A stretch of 64,000 bases of DNA from Cristatella mucedo (lineage: Eukaryota; Bryozoa; Phylactolaemata; Cristatellidae): positions 6,077,501 to 6,141,500 of the forward strand of contig WPIO01000008.1 in NCBI GenBank assembly GCA_009760855.2, given 5' to 3'. The position numbers and the translations under genes were made by a program. Positions 46,384-57,874 of this stretch are shown in pieces; the stretch's first letter is position 1, and every line of letters starts with the position of its first letter. The notes below the pieces were generated by a model, which saw only the letters and a list, made by a program, of their open reading frames with translations, was not told the origin of the DNA and ran no database searches.

Positions 46384-48415
46384 AACTTGAGGTCATCTCA
46401 CCTGCTAACCTGGCTACGAGTTGTGCAGCAGAATTTTTAGCAGGCGATTACATTTTCTGTTATCCACGGCTTTTCAAAAATCCCACAGATAACATTCAGT
46501 AGTGATTGGGTGGCTCTGAGTCTCCTCAATGAACTTCAATACTGCATCTCTGTGTATGTTATCTGTGGCATCAGAGTTACAACTCATCATCTATATGCTC
46601 GATGGAACAGTCATTTGGTTTTCAGCTGTAGTTATTTTCTTGTATTTCTCGTTGACGATGCCATTTATAATGGAGCCTAAAGTAATTCCACTACTGTTGT
46701 TTTTGTTTTTATATTGTACATTAGATGTTTTATGGGCATAATAGCAGTATACACAAGTACCACCTTAACTTGATTTATTCATGATCGATGTCACACTTGC
46801 TGTTGATGGTGTGAGATGGACAGCATTAACTTGGCGTGTCTCAATGGTTATTGTGATCTATTACTGTTAAGTGCCAGCTTGGCATGGCGTAGTGAAGCAT
46901 GCCTGAGTTTTCCTTTGTTTTCCACGTTTAAATATGGGCTCTTGGGGTAGTCTCTTAGCTAGGCGATCGCTGCAGAGCAACCCCTGGGATAAGGAGGACC
47001 GTAATTGGCTTCTCTCATTACTTGATCCTTTTAGAAAGCCGTTCTCAAGAGCTTGTGCAGGGGCTCGGCTGATTCAATGATTGCCTCATTTAGGACTGCA
47101 TTAATGAGTGAAGCCTGTAAGGCCGAGAGAAAGCCCGAAACGGATTTGACATATTTCTTTTGTTACATATTTCCAAATTGAAATAATACATGTGTCTTAT
47201 TAGTTGCTATAGCCTAATGTCGACCGTGAGATAGTTCCAGGCAGGCCGACATCGTAAATGCTAAGCATAGAGTGGTCGGCTGCTAATAGCAAAGATGCAG
47301 CTCCTGGTGGCAGTGCTGCTGGTGTGTTCTAGGTTCTGAAATGATTCGTTTGTGAAGGTTTCATGGTGAAAGTCTCTGCCTGGATTTTGAATGACACTTT
47401 TTGGTCAGAACGACATCCAGAGACATGTGTGGAAGCCGAAAGTGTGTTTCATTTATAATATCTACCAAGTAACAAAATCGATACTGCTGGGGTAGACACC
47501 TAAAGAGCCTTCCCAGCGGTATTAATTTTCCTCAGGCCCCCTTCCCCAGAATAGGGTAGGTCAGGACCCACCTCCCAACAGGATACCTGAGTCTGGTGAG
47601 GCGATGGCTCTGCTTGGCAGTGGCTTCTCGCGGGAGCTCTTAACACGTAGCTGGCTATTGAGTGAAAGTCGAAACAGTATTGGTTAAAACTCTTTATGGC
47701 AAGTACTTACAGAAGTTATAAAGGTCGTTAGGCTCCAATAATAGTAAACTGTATCTGGATGTAACTTACAGCTCTACAGATTTTTTGCGACCTGAATATG
47801 GCAGTTCGACAATATTTAAAAACCTGAGGAGGTTCCGTCAAGAATTTCTTTACTGAAGAAACTGGCACACACCGTAGTTGAACAGATAATACGCGCCAAA
47901 ATTTTAACTCATTCGAGAGCCTACTTGTCTAAAACACTGGAGCTCATTTATTCTATCCTCATTCGATGCTGCTATTTTTCCACTCGGTTGACTTTGACTC
48001 TCTTGATAATTCAAAAGAGTTTCACCCTTATTTTATTTCATAGATGATTGCTATCGGTTGCCGGTAGGGCACTGAAAAAGTCCTCCATTTGAGGGGGTTA
48101 AAGAAAACTAGACTGTAACCACCACTTCGTCATTGTTGCTTTGTCGATTTCCAGACGGAGATCCTAAGAAGCAGGAAAACGTGCACATAAGGGGTAAAGG
48201 ATCGCCTAGTCTAGTTACTCATCCAGTGTAAATGGCTCCACCAAGGTGCAGGCATCAGATAATTCAATTATCACTCGATGGAGAATGAGGTGATCCAAAT
48301 GTTGGATTTGAATTTGTGCACCTACTTTAAAGGCAGAGGAGGGAAGCCTATCCTGGTGTCATTTTGTAGATCTAATTAGAGGATTAGAGAATGGCCAACG
48401 GCTGGTGGAAGACGA
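46384..48415 (+). other. 3' UTR and flank of Usp20-33
   Basis: No canonical AATAAA could be tied to the gene end, so the 3' UTR length is unknown. No other gene or repeat recognised. Confidence 0.5.
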
Positions 48416-48419
48416 GGAG

Positions 48420-48885
48420 CTGATAATAATAATAATAATTCAATCTCTTTCTAGGAACTTAACATTTGCTGCACAGGAAGCACAATCGAATGGTTAATGG
48501 AGGCTTTCTCAATAAACAATAAGAATAACATGGTTAGGGGTTACATACACAGGGTCAGCATGCAAGTATGGCCAGTGGTAGCATGTGCAGTGCCAGCACA
48601 CATAAGCACATGAAGGACCATCATCGCAGGTACCCACTAAATGCTGTGATAAATAGATGGGTTTTTAGTTTTTTTTTAAATGTGGACGAGTCAGGAGATG
48701 TATTGACGTGTCGGGAGTGAGTTTCAGGCTTTGGGAGCATACGCACTAAACCACTGTCTTCAAAGGATTTGAGATGTGTACGAAGTATGTGTAAACAGTT
48801 AGATTCCGAAAATTGGGTGGTACGATGCCTAGCCTAGTGGGGAGGGAGTAGATATGCTAGGCAGGCTTGAGTCCTTGGGGTGTTA
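48420..48885 (-). mobile_element. L2-A fragment
   Basis: Minus strand: AATAATAATAATAATTCAAT tail, CTTTCTAGGAACTTAACATT, 3' UTR (TACACAGGGTCAGCATGCAA) and the end of the C-terminal domain (GAGTTTCAGGCTTTGGGAGC). Confidence 0.88.
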
Positions 48886-49169
48886 GCCGCCCTCTCGTAG
48901 CACTGCAGCAAATGGATTCGTTTATCGACGAATAGCCTTAGACGAAAGACAAAGACAAAATTGCACGAAATAAGAGATTTAAGTTTTTATCCTTTGCTAC
49001 AGGGTGTCTTTTTAATCACTTATGCCTAAAATGAATAGAAAATTGCTAACGTTTTACAAAAACTTTGTTCAGAACGCTCAGTTTTGCTGTTCGGCGCGTT
49101 TCGGACGATAGGTTCACACATATAGCAAGCTTTTTGTGGAAATCTGAATTACTAAAGAGTTATAACACT

Positions 49170-49246
49170 ATTTAGTAAGTAAGCGCCTAGAAAGAGATTG
49201 AATTCTCCGAGGGATCTTTATCAAGTGTATTATTATTATTATTATC
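49170..49246 (+). mobile_element. L2-A tail fragment
   Basis: AAGCGCCTAGAAAGAGATTG, AATTCTCCGAGGGATCTTTA and ATT repeats; nothing else of the LINE. Confidence 0.82.
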
Positions 49247-49328
49247 CATAGAAGTGTAGCAATCCAATTGCCGTAAATGAGCATTTAGCTTAGGTAGTAC
49301 CATAGTAAGACAAAGTAAATAGCCGTAT

Positions 49329-49745
49329 TTGACTAACCCGGACTCTCAAGAGGTCGTTTTCACCCAGCAGATGCATTTTGCTACGTGTGTGGACAATTTA
49401 TCAAGACAGAGCAAAAAATGCCATGTGAAAACGAATGCTAAGGTGCGCGAGGCCTACAAAGCATGCTTGGGCATGCCAGCCGGGGATCAAGTCATGCCCT
49501 GGGCACCTCATTTCACAAGGAAACACTGCAAGAGAACTCTTGAAGGTAAGGTTAACAATTGCTGCTCGCCAGATAGAATTATTTTCCGATATTAGGTAGT
49601 TTTTGAAATTTTTCTAAATATATATAACTTTAAATTTGATTAGCGGTATATTAAGAGGCTCGTACAAGGGGAGAAAAGAGCCACGCAATTTGCATACTAG
49701 TTTCGTAAGGTCCCAGACTCGCCTGCGGTAATTGGCGGTATGGCT
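49329..49745 (+). pseudogene. Fragment of a repetitive Cys-rich protein family (N-terminal part)
   Basis: The frame gives AYKACLGMPAGDQVMPWAPH then FTRKHCKRTLEG. A second frame just upstream gives HPADAFCYVCGQFIKTEQK, and GEKRATQFAY follows near 49672. I recall this series (CYVCG, GDQDKxWAPH, CxxCxxxLxxW, GxxRxMxFA) from many uncharacterised, apparently transposon-linked invertebrate proteins. At least one frameshift and a gap, so this copy is broken. Family assignment is from memory. Confidence 0.6.
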
Positions 49746-50179
49746 AAGAATGATCTCCTCAAGGCATACGAAATTTTCGAATAGAATGATAAAATACGTT
49801 TAAATGTTTGCTCCCACACAGATTTTGCTACATTAACTAAAAACTCTAAGCTTAGCAGTCAGTGGGACGGGTTACTGGCGAGATGGGTTTTTCACGCGTA
49901 AGAGCTAGTAATATAATAATAGGCATCCCGAAATACAGCCAATTGTTATCGTTGCTTTTGAGTACACATAATTTGTGCACCGGCTGAGTGATAACATCTT
50001 GATTCCTTATATAGGTTTCATACGGGGTTATGGCAAAGTTTGCACCGCTGGGGCGTGGCAGCTGCTGTGGAGCATTAGCCAACGCGCAGCAGCGTTGTGC
50101 ACGTGAGGAGAGATATTAAGACAGATACAATATGATTTATTTTATACTTCGAAATCTCAGAAGTGAAAGTTAAATTTAA

Positions 50180-50960
50180 GAGCTTATGCTGTACTGAGGT
50201 GTATGGAATGGGCACATCCGTTTCGGCTCGGCATTTGCGCCATTAGCAACATGGACGGTGTGACGATGACGCACGCAAATCTTACGCCCGTGTTCCCCAA
50301 GGCGGAGACTATGTTTCTGCACTCGGGAAATATTTGCACTTGGCACAGGCTGCAGAAAAAACTGTCGCAGTCGCCTACCCTCGAGGCAAGTTGCACGTTG
50401 TGCCCGCGGTGTTCGTTTTCTGCCATCGGTCTGCGGGTGGTGGGGGCGGTGGCGGCGGCGGCAGCGGCTGCCGTTCGCTGCAGTAGGAGCGGACGACCGC
50501 TATGGACTGGTAAATCACGTGGGCGCGTTCGTTCGAAGCCTCATGAGTGACAGCCTGCTGCCGTTTGGCAGAGGCGCTAGAGGCCTGCGCGGTTGCGCGG
50601 CGCCAGTGCCCGAGCATTGGTGGCGGGGGTGTTGGAGGGCGAGCTCGCAAGCCGCCTCGCTACCGCGGCGCCACGCTGCGCATATGGCTTGCGGCTCGAC
50701 GTTGCGGGTCCCCCCCAGCACCCAGCACTAGCCTTCTGGGCCGTTACAATGGCTACGGCGCTAGCTACGTCGAGATAGCCCCACCACGGAGAAATATCGC
50801 GTGATGTGCAATCCCGTTGCCCGGAAATGTGACGACGTTTTATGAACCGGTGGGATACCACTGATGTAGTCTGAGTCCGCGCCGCAGAGGCAAAGCTTGG
50901 GGATGGTGATCAAGTCTTCGGAAAATGGTATTCGCCGTCAAACCGATACAAGATGCCCGG
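50180..50960. promoter_or_regulatory. CpG-island-like block
   Basis: The only long GC-rich stretch in the right half, dense in CpG with GGCGGTGGCGGCGGCGGCAG at 50443. Frames open on both strands (for example 50203-50550 + and 50577-50861 -) are low-complexity (AAAAAAA, PPPPPPPPP) and unrecognised. Likely a promoter and first exon of an unidentified gene; direction undecided. Confidence 0.5.
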
Positions 50961-50964
50961 AAGC

Positions 50965-51745
50965 AATGTGCGGCCGCTTAAACTTTCCTTTAGTTAGTTT
51001 GCCTTATAGCTTTTGGTAAGCGTTGTCGTTGATTGCGCATAAGGCTGAGACGTACGAAGGTGTGAATACTGATTTTCAGCTCTTTATAACTTCCCGCTCC
51101 GTCGGCACTGACAGAAACCTCATCAGTTGGCTGTCCGACTTTTTGCTTCCCCGTGTCATAACTTCGTCCCTCATCCAGCCGGCTGTGAAAGGAATGGTAC
51201 TTGAATGGCCCGATACTTTTTCTATCTTTCCAATACCACGCTTCTTGTGTTGGCTTGAGTGATCTGTAGGCCCTAGCCAGCCTTGCATAGAGGTAGGCAC
51301 CGATGCTCACAATGTCTTTGCTGTCGTATTATCTGGCAGTGCATTTCGTGTCTCTGCCGGTATGACGGCATAGACGGAAGCTGATGTGGCGTACACGCTT
51401 TTTCTTGCACTGTGTCGTGGTATGTACCAGACCCGCAGCCCCCTAGTTCATAGGTCATATGAAGAGATCGTGTTGCAGTCACTGCATGTACAATTTTGTT
51501 ATCACACCGTGGCTCTACTCGGTTCTTCCCCGTGCTAACCTACCGAGGTGCGTTATGATTATCGTTTGATAATTTGATTTGATGATTCGGTCGAGTGCTT
51601 TTAGCGGCCCATTCGGTCGCAGAGGGAATAAGGCATGAAGAGAATAGCACTGGAGAATTGCACTGTGTAGCAATTTCGGTTCCTTGGTAGTAAACAATAT
51701 TTCCTATTGCCTATGCCTCAAAAGTAAAGACACTAGTCATTTGTA
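50965..51745. other. Flank of the CpG block
   Basis: Two overlapping frames (51023-51262 + and 50990-51310 -) could include part of an exon, but neither is recognisable and splice sites are not convincing. Confidence 0.4.
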
Positions 51746-51751
51746 TAATTA

Positions 51752-51898
51752 TTTAATTCAATTGTATAGTGCCCTAAGAGAACTTAATCTATATTCATGT
51801 GCCTCGCATATGCCGCCTGGCTTGAGCCTGCGACCCCAGCCATAAAGTACATTCACCTTGGTCAGGGTGAGCACCTTTACCACTAGGCCAAACCAGCC
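51752..51898 (-). mobile_element. SINE-A copy
   Basis: AATTGTATAGTGCCCTAAGA, GAACTTAATCTATATTCATG, then GAGCACCTTTACCACTAGGC and CAAACCAGCCC on the + strand. Confidence 0.9.
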
Positions 51899-51989
51899 CA
51901 GCTATTATTCCCTGATCACTTTGCTTTTGTGACCATGACTGATTATTTTGAAATTAACTCTTCTAAAGAGAAAACTGACAAATTCGCCT

Positions 51990-53170
51990 CCCGTGGTTCG
52001 AATTTCGTATGAAAGAGAAGCAAATAAATCAAAATTACTATTATTTTACTCGGAAGTCATGCAACAATTACCTCTCGAAAAGGGTTCGGGAATGAGTAGC
52101 TGTTCTAGCTTTTTGGCTTGGCTTTAAAATGCTTTTTTGAAGAAGCCCCAAAGCATTGTCCCCCCCCTATGTGTTTTCGGAATACTAGTCCTTGGTAACG
52201 ACGTTCAAAGTCTCATATTGCTCGGGGATAGCACTCTCCTTGCTCCTCTGTGTAAGCTCCAATGTTCCCCTTGAATTTTTCAAGAAAAGCATTGACGATA
52301 TGGGCTTGGATGGATTATATATCCAGTTTTGAAATAGTTCTTTATGAGAGCCTGAGACAGCTGCTCATAGTTTACAGCCTTCTGATTGCCTAGAAAGCCA
52401 TGAAGCTGCAACAAAAGCTGTTCCAAGCCGGTTTCTCTATCATGTGCAGCTTCTCGATGAAATCACTCTCTTATGATCTTTATCTGTGGTCGCATGAAGA
52501 TACCAGCTTTGACCTTTGCCTCTGACAGCTATGGAAAGATAGCTTGCAGGTCTTAGAAGCTGCTGCCTCATTGTCTAGAGCCGTGAGAAATCGCTCGATA
52601 GGGCGTAACTTGATCTGGAGTGGTGGAGCATCAGTACACTCCGAGGGTCTGCCAGTGGCTCCCACTTGATGTTGCTCTAGCGTAGAGAGAACTTGGTCTG
52701 CTGTGGCCTGTCCCTTTGTCCCGCATGTCTCAATATCCCAGATGTTCTATAGGCAAAGAGAACACAAACTTTGTGAAACTGCCTTGTTTGCCCATCAGGA
52801 ATGACACCATTTTTTGAAGTATCCAATGACCTTCTTGCCGGAGCGCCATACTTTATGGCACTCAGCAACATATTGAAACTTTTGTATTCCTCTATGAGCT
52901 GCAAAGAGTGACACATATTTAGAGACAGACATTGTTCCTTTTAAGAAGCAACACGAATTTTAAGCTCCTGGATAAACTGGTTATGAATTGGCATCGTTTG
53001 CTCAGGCTACAGGTGATTAAAAAAAAGGTGGTGGCGCTTTCTCTGGCCGAGTACACGATCATTTTGTTTGCTCGTAGAGTGCAAGCATCAGACAACAAGA
53101 TTGTAGCATTAGACCCCACTGCCTTGGGTTTTGCTGGTGCTTGCATTGTGCTGCCATCGTTTTAAACAAT
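51990..53170 (-). pseudogene. Decayed copy of the Cys-rich protein family (C-terminal part)
   Basis: Minus-strand blocks in order: FITSLSRSLKFVLLLKRNN (about 53080-53020; family FIDSSKxSLKxVLLHNGN), EEYKSFNMLLSAIKY, then PPLQIKLRPIERFLTALDNE (52580-52640; family PPLHIKLGLxKxFVxALD), and NIGAYTEEQGECYPEQYETL (52230-52280; family NLGxxSxEQGERFHQD). Several stops and frameshifts. It runs opposite to the 49.3-kb fragment, so it is a separate insertion. The family is recalled, not searched. Confidence 0.65.
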
Positions 53171-53235
53171 TTAGCTCGAGACGGGCTATGAGTTTACAGC
53201 TTTACAGCTAAGTAGTTTCTTGATTTGCATTTTAG

Positions 53236-53304
53236 GTCATGGACTGCATTGAGCAATGCTTTTCAGACTTCCTCGAAAAAGCTGACAGGACTGTGCTTCA
53301 GGTC
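53236..53304 (+). other. Possible isolated exon
   Basis: TTTTAG acceptor, 23 codons reading VMDCIEQCFSDFLEKADRTV then LQ, and CAG|GTCTGG donor. The composition looks coding. No partner exon was found with confidence, and it may be part of the decayed repeat next to it. Confidence 0.25.
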
Positions 53305-53309
53305 TGGCT

Positions 53310-54545
53310 AACGTAGAAGCTGGCATGCATGTGCTGATTATCCGATCTTGATTATTATGGCATGCACTTGATGTCCTGGCACTATTTAATTGGTAGAAAC
53401 CACCGTTTCTTGTATTCGTGATGGTCATGTTGACATCTGAACTCCCTCTATTGATAGCGGAGCATTATGGCTTGATAGTAGTATTTTCGGCACGGAGAGT
53501 CAAGAAGTATAACAGCCGTGAAGAGGATAGCAGTGGAGAATAATTCGGAAAAGCTCTCAAGAGTTGCACCTGATTCGAGGTTAGCCGTGCTGCTCAAGAA
53601 TTTGCATGACGAGCTGCAAGAGACCGTTAATTGTTATTATAGTGAGATAGGAAAATGCAAGTCTGCATTTACCATTTAATACAGATCAGCTGGATTTGGT
53701 TCTTTTGTTAGTGTGGAACCGCTGACCCAACTTCTTAAGATTTACAGACCATTCTGCCATATGACCCATGTCATTGATTGCCGAAAACCAGAGCCGAAGA
53801 TTCTCACCATTCATTTAGTGCTAGTTATAAGCTGGAGTTTATATTTTATTTCACCTTTAGCTTAAAAGAATGTGTTAGTTTTTGTGTTTTAGCTTGAGAC
53901 TGTTCACTGACTTCTAGAACTGAATTTTGGTTAACCTTGAGCTGATCCTTGGTGCAGGCAAGTCGAGCAAGATTGAATGGTTAAGCTCAAGCTGCCTGGC
54001 ATGTAAATGACAGTCGAGGTAGTTTTTCATAATTATTTGCCGAGGCACAGTACAGTGGGGGAAAAATGGCATGTAGCTATATTTGGCTACAAGAGACTTC
54101 AGGTGACAGCTTTGCTCTGTGAGAGTGCTGACTCCCAAGGTAGGCTGTCCTACTTAGTCTAGCTTAAAGGCTGTTTGTCGGTACTATCAAATCAATGAGT
54201 GCATGAATTATAGGAAATCACTCACTTTGCTTCTCGATAATTAATGCATTACCAGCTCCCATGTTTTTTCTTTATTAATCTGCAAAATTAAGTCAAGCCA
54301 GAAGGTATGCCCTGCAGCTTATAGCCATGTTCAGTATTGAGAACACTCATGATCCTGTAGATGCAACTTACCTTCTTGATTATGAATGCCGAAGTGAGTT
54401 TATTGCTGTGGTTTGAGTCCACCGGTATGCCATAATTATCAGCATTTCGGTTGAAGAAGTAGAGCCTTGCTGGAGTGTCCACTTGGTTGTACAGTTAGTT
54501 TATGTCTGAATGCATTCACTCAGGCATTACATAAGCATATACAGG
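53310..54545. other. Unassigned stretch
   Basis: A 65-codon stop-free stretch without a good start lies at 53485-53680 on the + strand (AVLLKNLHDELQETVNCYYS). Otherwise nothing recognised. Confidence 0.35.
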
Positions 54546-54552
54546 TAGTAGT

Positions 54553-54630
54553 AATAATAATTCATTTATATAGCACCCTCAGAGAACCTTATCTTTTTCT
54601 AGGCACTTCACACGTGCTGTGGTGGCAATA
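54553..54630 (-). mobile_element. L2-A tail fragment
   Basis: AATAATAATTCATTTATATA, GCACCCTCAGAGAACCTTAT and CTTTTTCTAGGCACTTCACA on the + strand. Confidence 0.75.
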
Positions 54631-54764
54631 GCAAGCAGCTTGTAGCAGTGAGGGCAGAGGCCTCAATTCTGTTGTAATTTATTTCAGTGCAGGCAGTTGG
54701 TATTTCTAAATAGTCGTCAAACGTAGCAATGCATATAGTAGTAAACGAAGAAAAAATATAATAT

Positions 54765-54905
54765 AAAATATAATTCATCTGTATAGCACCCTAAGAGAAC
54801 TTAGTCTCTATTCAGGCGCTTAACATATGCCATTGTGCTCGAGCCCACGACCTCAGCCAGACCTCGGTCTGTGCGAGCACCTTAAACACTGGGTCGAATC
54901 AGCTC
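54765..54905 (-). mobile_element. SINE-A copy
   Basis: Well preserved: AATTCATCTGTATAGCACCC, AAGAGAACTTAGTCTCTATT, GCTCGAGCCCACGACCTCAG and GGTCGAATCAGCTCGGC. Confidence 0.92.
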
Positions 54906-55164
54906 GGCGAAAAATGGAATGCTTCAAGTACCATAAGACTGATAGACTACACTCAGCATAAACAATTCTTGCAGTATGGCCACAGCTACAGTAGGTATAA
55001 ACTCGTTCAGGTAAAAAGGTGGTTTTCTACGATGCCAGGCATACTCAAGCTATGTGCTGGATGTGATAGTATTCATCGACAGCCCATAAGCAAACACGTA
55101 TGCTGTTGATATGTATCTGTTTACCGTGACTTTGTCCCATCAAGATTCTAAATGACCTCTCTTA

Positions 55165-55290
55165 TCTGGTCAAGCATAAAGGCCACTGGCTTCTGGATTG
55201 TTCGGCTGCTAGTATGTGCCGAACACCATGCCTCAGCCGCCTGTCGATATCGTCCCATAAATGTTGTATTGCTTCTGATCAGGTAACTGA
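55165..55290 (-). pseudogene. Tc1-type transposase scrap
   Basis: Minus strand reads QHLWDDIDRRLRHGVRHI, like the segment after NPIE in Tc1 transposases (HLWDxLxRRVR). Short and isolated. Confidence 0.5.
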
Positions 55291-55469
55291 TGAGTCACCG
55301 ATTCAGCACTACACCGGATTCGTCCAAAAAGTAACTTTACTACAGTTATTGTTGGTCAAGCTAGCTGGATTTCGTAGCTCAAATGCTCTGTGTGAGGTTT
55401 GTTTAATTTGGCAGCAAGATAAATATCTTAAGCTCACTGCCAGGCCGGTGAACTACTTTTTATAAATTC

Positions 55470-55550
55470 TTGTGTGGTGCTGATGCAGTGGCTCATCGAG
55501 TCGTCTGTTTGAATCCCACAGAACGATTATGGAGCAAACAGGTGGACTTT
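55470..55550 (+). pseudogene. Tc1-type transposase scrap
   Basis: TTGAATCCCACAGAACGATT ATGGAG encodes LNPTERLWS, the Glu box of Tc1 transposases, after a frameshifted MQW...ESS (WPSQSSD). Too short to classify further. Confidence 0.55.
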
Positions 55551-55689
55551 TGAGGCTACCAGTTAGTAGGACCTCTTGCTAAGAATAGGCACTGAATCAT
55601 GCACAGGTAAGCATGCAAAGCACATGGGAACAAGCTCACTGGGGCAAAGGGAAAGCTGATAGGAAGAGGTGCTTCTTTAGCTGATACTG

Positions 55690-57620
55690 TAATGATGCGA
55701 GGTCATGGCAGGTAGTGACAATAGCTGGAGGCCAATTCCAGACTTTCGATACATTCGAGTTCAAGACTTTTGGGTGCATGTAAACTGAAGGCTTGATCAC
55801 CTAAAGATTTCAAATCAGTGATGGCGAAATGGTTAGATTCTGAAGAGCAAGTGTTTCGAGAGCACAGTGTGGGAGCAAGGAGGTCAAATAGGTAGGCTGA
55901 TGCAAGCGATTTTAGCGACATGTAGGCCAGAGGATCCTGAAATAGATTCGATGCTTGATTGGGAGCCAATGCAGGTCGGATAGAAGTAGTGTGATGTGAC
56001 TGCCATGCCGTTGATTTCAGACCAAACGAGTTGACGAGTTTTGCGCCAGTTTCGGTTTGTTAACAGCACCAGCTAGTAGTTCTGAATAAAGAGAATTGCA
56101 TATCCTAGAGGCGACGTCATTAATCAGGTCCTAATTTCGGCGATGTTCCTTAACTGAAAGTAGGCTGACTTGATGGAGTTGGAAATTTGTTCTTCCAATG
56201 ACAAATCGTTTTTGAATACCGTGCCCAAATTAGGGACAGACGTAGTGGAAGTGATGCTAGATGAATCAATATTTAGATTAGGTCTTCTTTCAACTTTTAG
56301 GTGACAGTAGGCTTGCCCATAAATATCAGGTTGGTGTTGTCATCGTTAAGCTCCAGGAAGTTAGTGGCGATCCCAATGCAAATGTAGCCGATTGAGACTG
56401 CAAGGGAGAGAAGTGATTTAGATGTGGAGCAAGGCTTAGAACGGTCGACTGATAGATAGAGATGAATGTCATTCGTATAGAAATGAAAGCTAAGATTGTG
56501 ACTGGCTATACAGTCGGCCTGAAGGAGACTATAGGCTATGAAAGTGGAGAAGCCGAAATCTGACCCGTAGTTAGTCCAAACTTAAGAGGCTCTCCTGATT
56601 ACCCACAGCCATTTGCATCTTAACTTTGACATCTCTCACTGAGGTAGAACATAACCCAGTTTAACACTGCGCCGGCGATATCAAGACATATGGAGAAGCG
56701 CTCAGAAAGTATCTGGTTATCAATATTGCTAAACACTGCTGGTAAATCTAGAATACCTAGATAAGATACCCTACCCTGATCGGTATCGTTCAAAAGGTCA
56801 TTTGTAAGCCCAAATCAGGGCAGTGTCTGGAAAGCCTTAAATTCTTGTTGGACCTTGCTTGCAAGATCTTATAAATTGGTATAATTGTATATTTGCTTGA
56901 TCACCATTTGTTCTGGTCTCTCAGGTAAGATGGCAAAAAAGAGACTTGACAAAAGTTATTTATGATGTAGGCTTTTTAATCAGTGGCTTAATAGTCACTG
57001 TTTACCGGGGGTTAAAGGACTCAACCAGTAACTAGCAACATATTTTGAATATTTTTGGATTGTTGGAAACAATAGGTCTATGTAAATCATAAGGAAAATT
57101 GTTAGACATGGTCCTGCGGAGTACTGGTCTCATAGCCCTGTAGATAAATTTAGCGCCTAGTTGTTAAATTGAGACTGGCACGAGAAAAAGAGCTTGGTGA
57201 TGAGGGGCTGCAGTTCGATAGGATGGCAGTGAGGGTATGGAGTCCCAAATTCGTTGTGTTATACCTACAAAGACTTATGAGAAACGCTTCGCCAAGTCGC
57301 CTCTATGATCACTGGTCAGTATGCTTGCTTGGAAGTGGTTAAGGAGATGTTGACAGTAGTTATTAAAATTTTTGGATTATTGATCTGAGGTTCAACTACT
57401 TCTCTATAAAATTAACATTTACTAAGATCTTCAAATAACTAGCAGTGGACAGTGAGTTCCGACTTTTTAGGCCTACTCAAGTCTGCATTTTGTATTCCTT
57501 GCTTTCTTTTTTGTCAGCCATTAGCCAAAGGGCATCTTGGTAGTTTCAAACCTGTCGTTTTGTCGAAGGCAAAAGCTCACAAATGACTTTGCTTTGCATC
57601 AAGCTATACATTGCATATAC
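55690..57620 (-). mobile_element. L2 LINE, decayed
   Basis: Minus strand: RT remnants near 56790-56640 (LLNDTDQGRVSYLGILDLPA, FSNIDNQILSERF), the catalytic region near 56470 read FYTNDIHLYLSI in place of [11 protein letters not shown], and the C-terminal domain near 55970-55750 (LASAYLFDLLAP). Many stops. More diverged than its neighbour at 57.9-60.9 kb. Confidence 0.82.
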
Positions 57621-57874
57621 TCATTGCATCGAAAGAGAATTTTGGTTGGGAGATCACCTATAGGGGCATATGATGTAAGTCTGTTGCAGACAGCATCAAG
57701 GTCATGATAATTTTAAGTTTCTTGACTCGCACGTAATTTTTGATGTCAAACGAAATTCACTTTACATGAAGAGTGGAGCCTGCTTACGATCAGTTGTGCC
57801 CAAAAGTGTGGTGATACAGGCCGATAGGCTGCAAGCTCTGGAGAAGATTCGATTAGGGATTTGGTCTTTCGTGT

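Noticed and set aside
50203-50861. Overlapping GC-rich frames on both strands, some with poly-Ala or poly-Pro.
   Set aside because: Open only because of GC richness. No motif, no convincing splice structure, no recognised protein.
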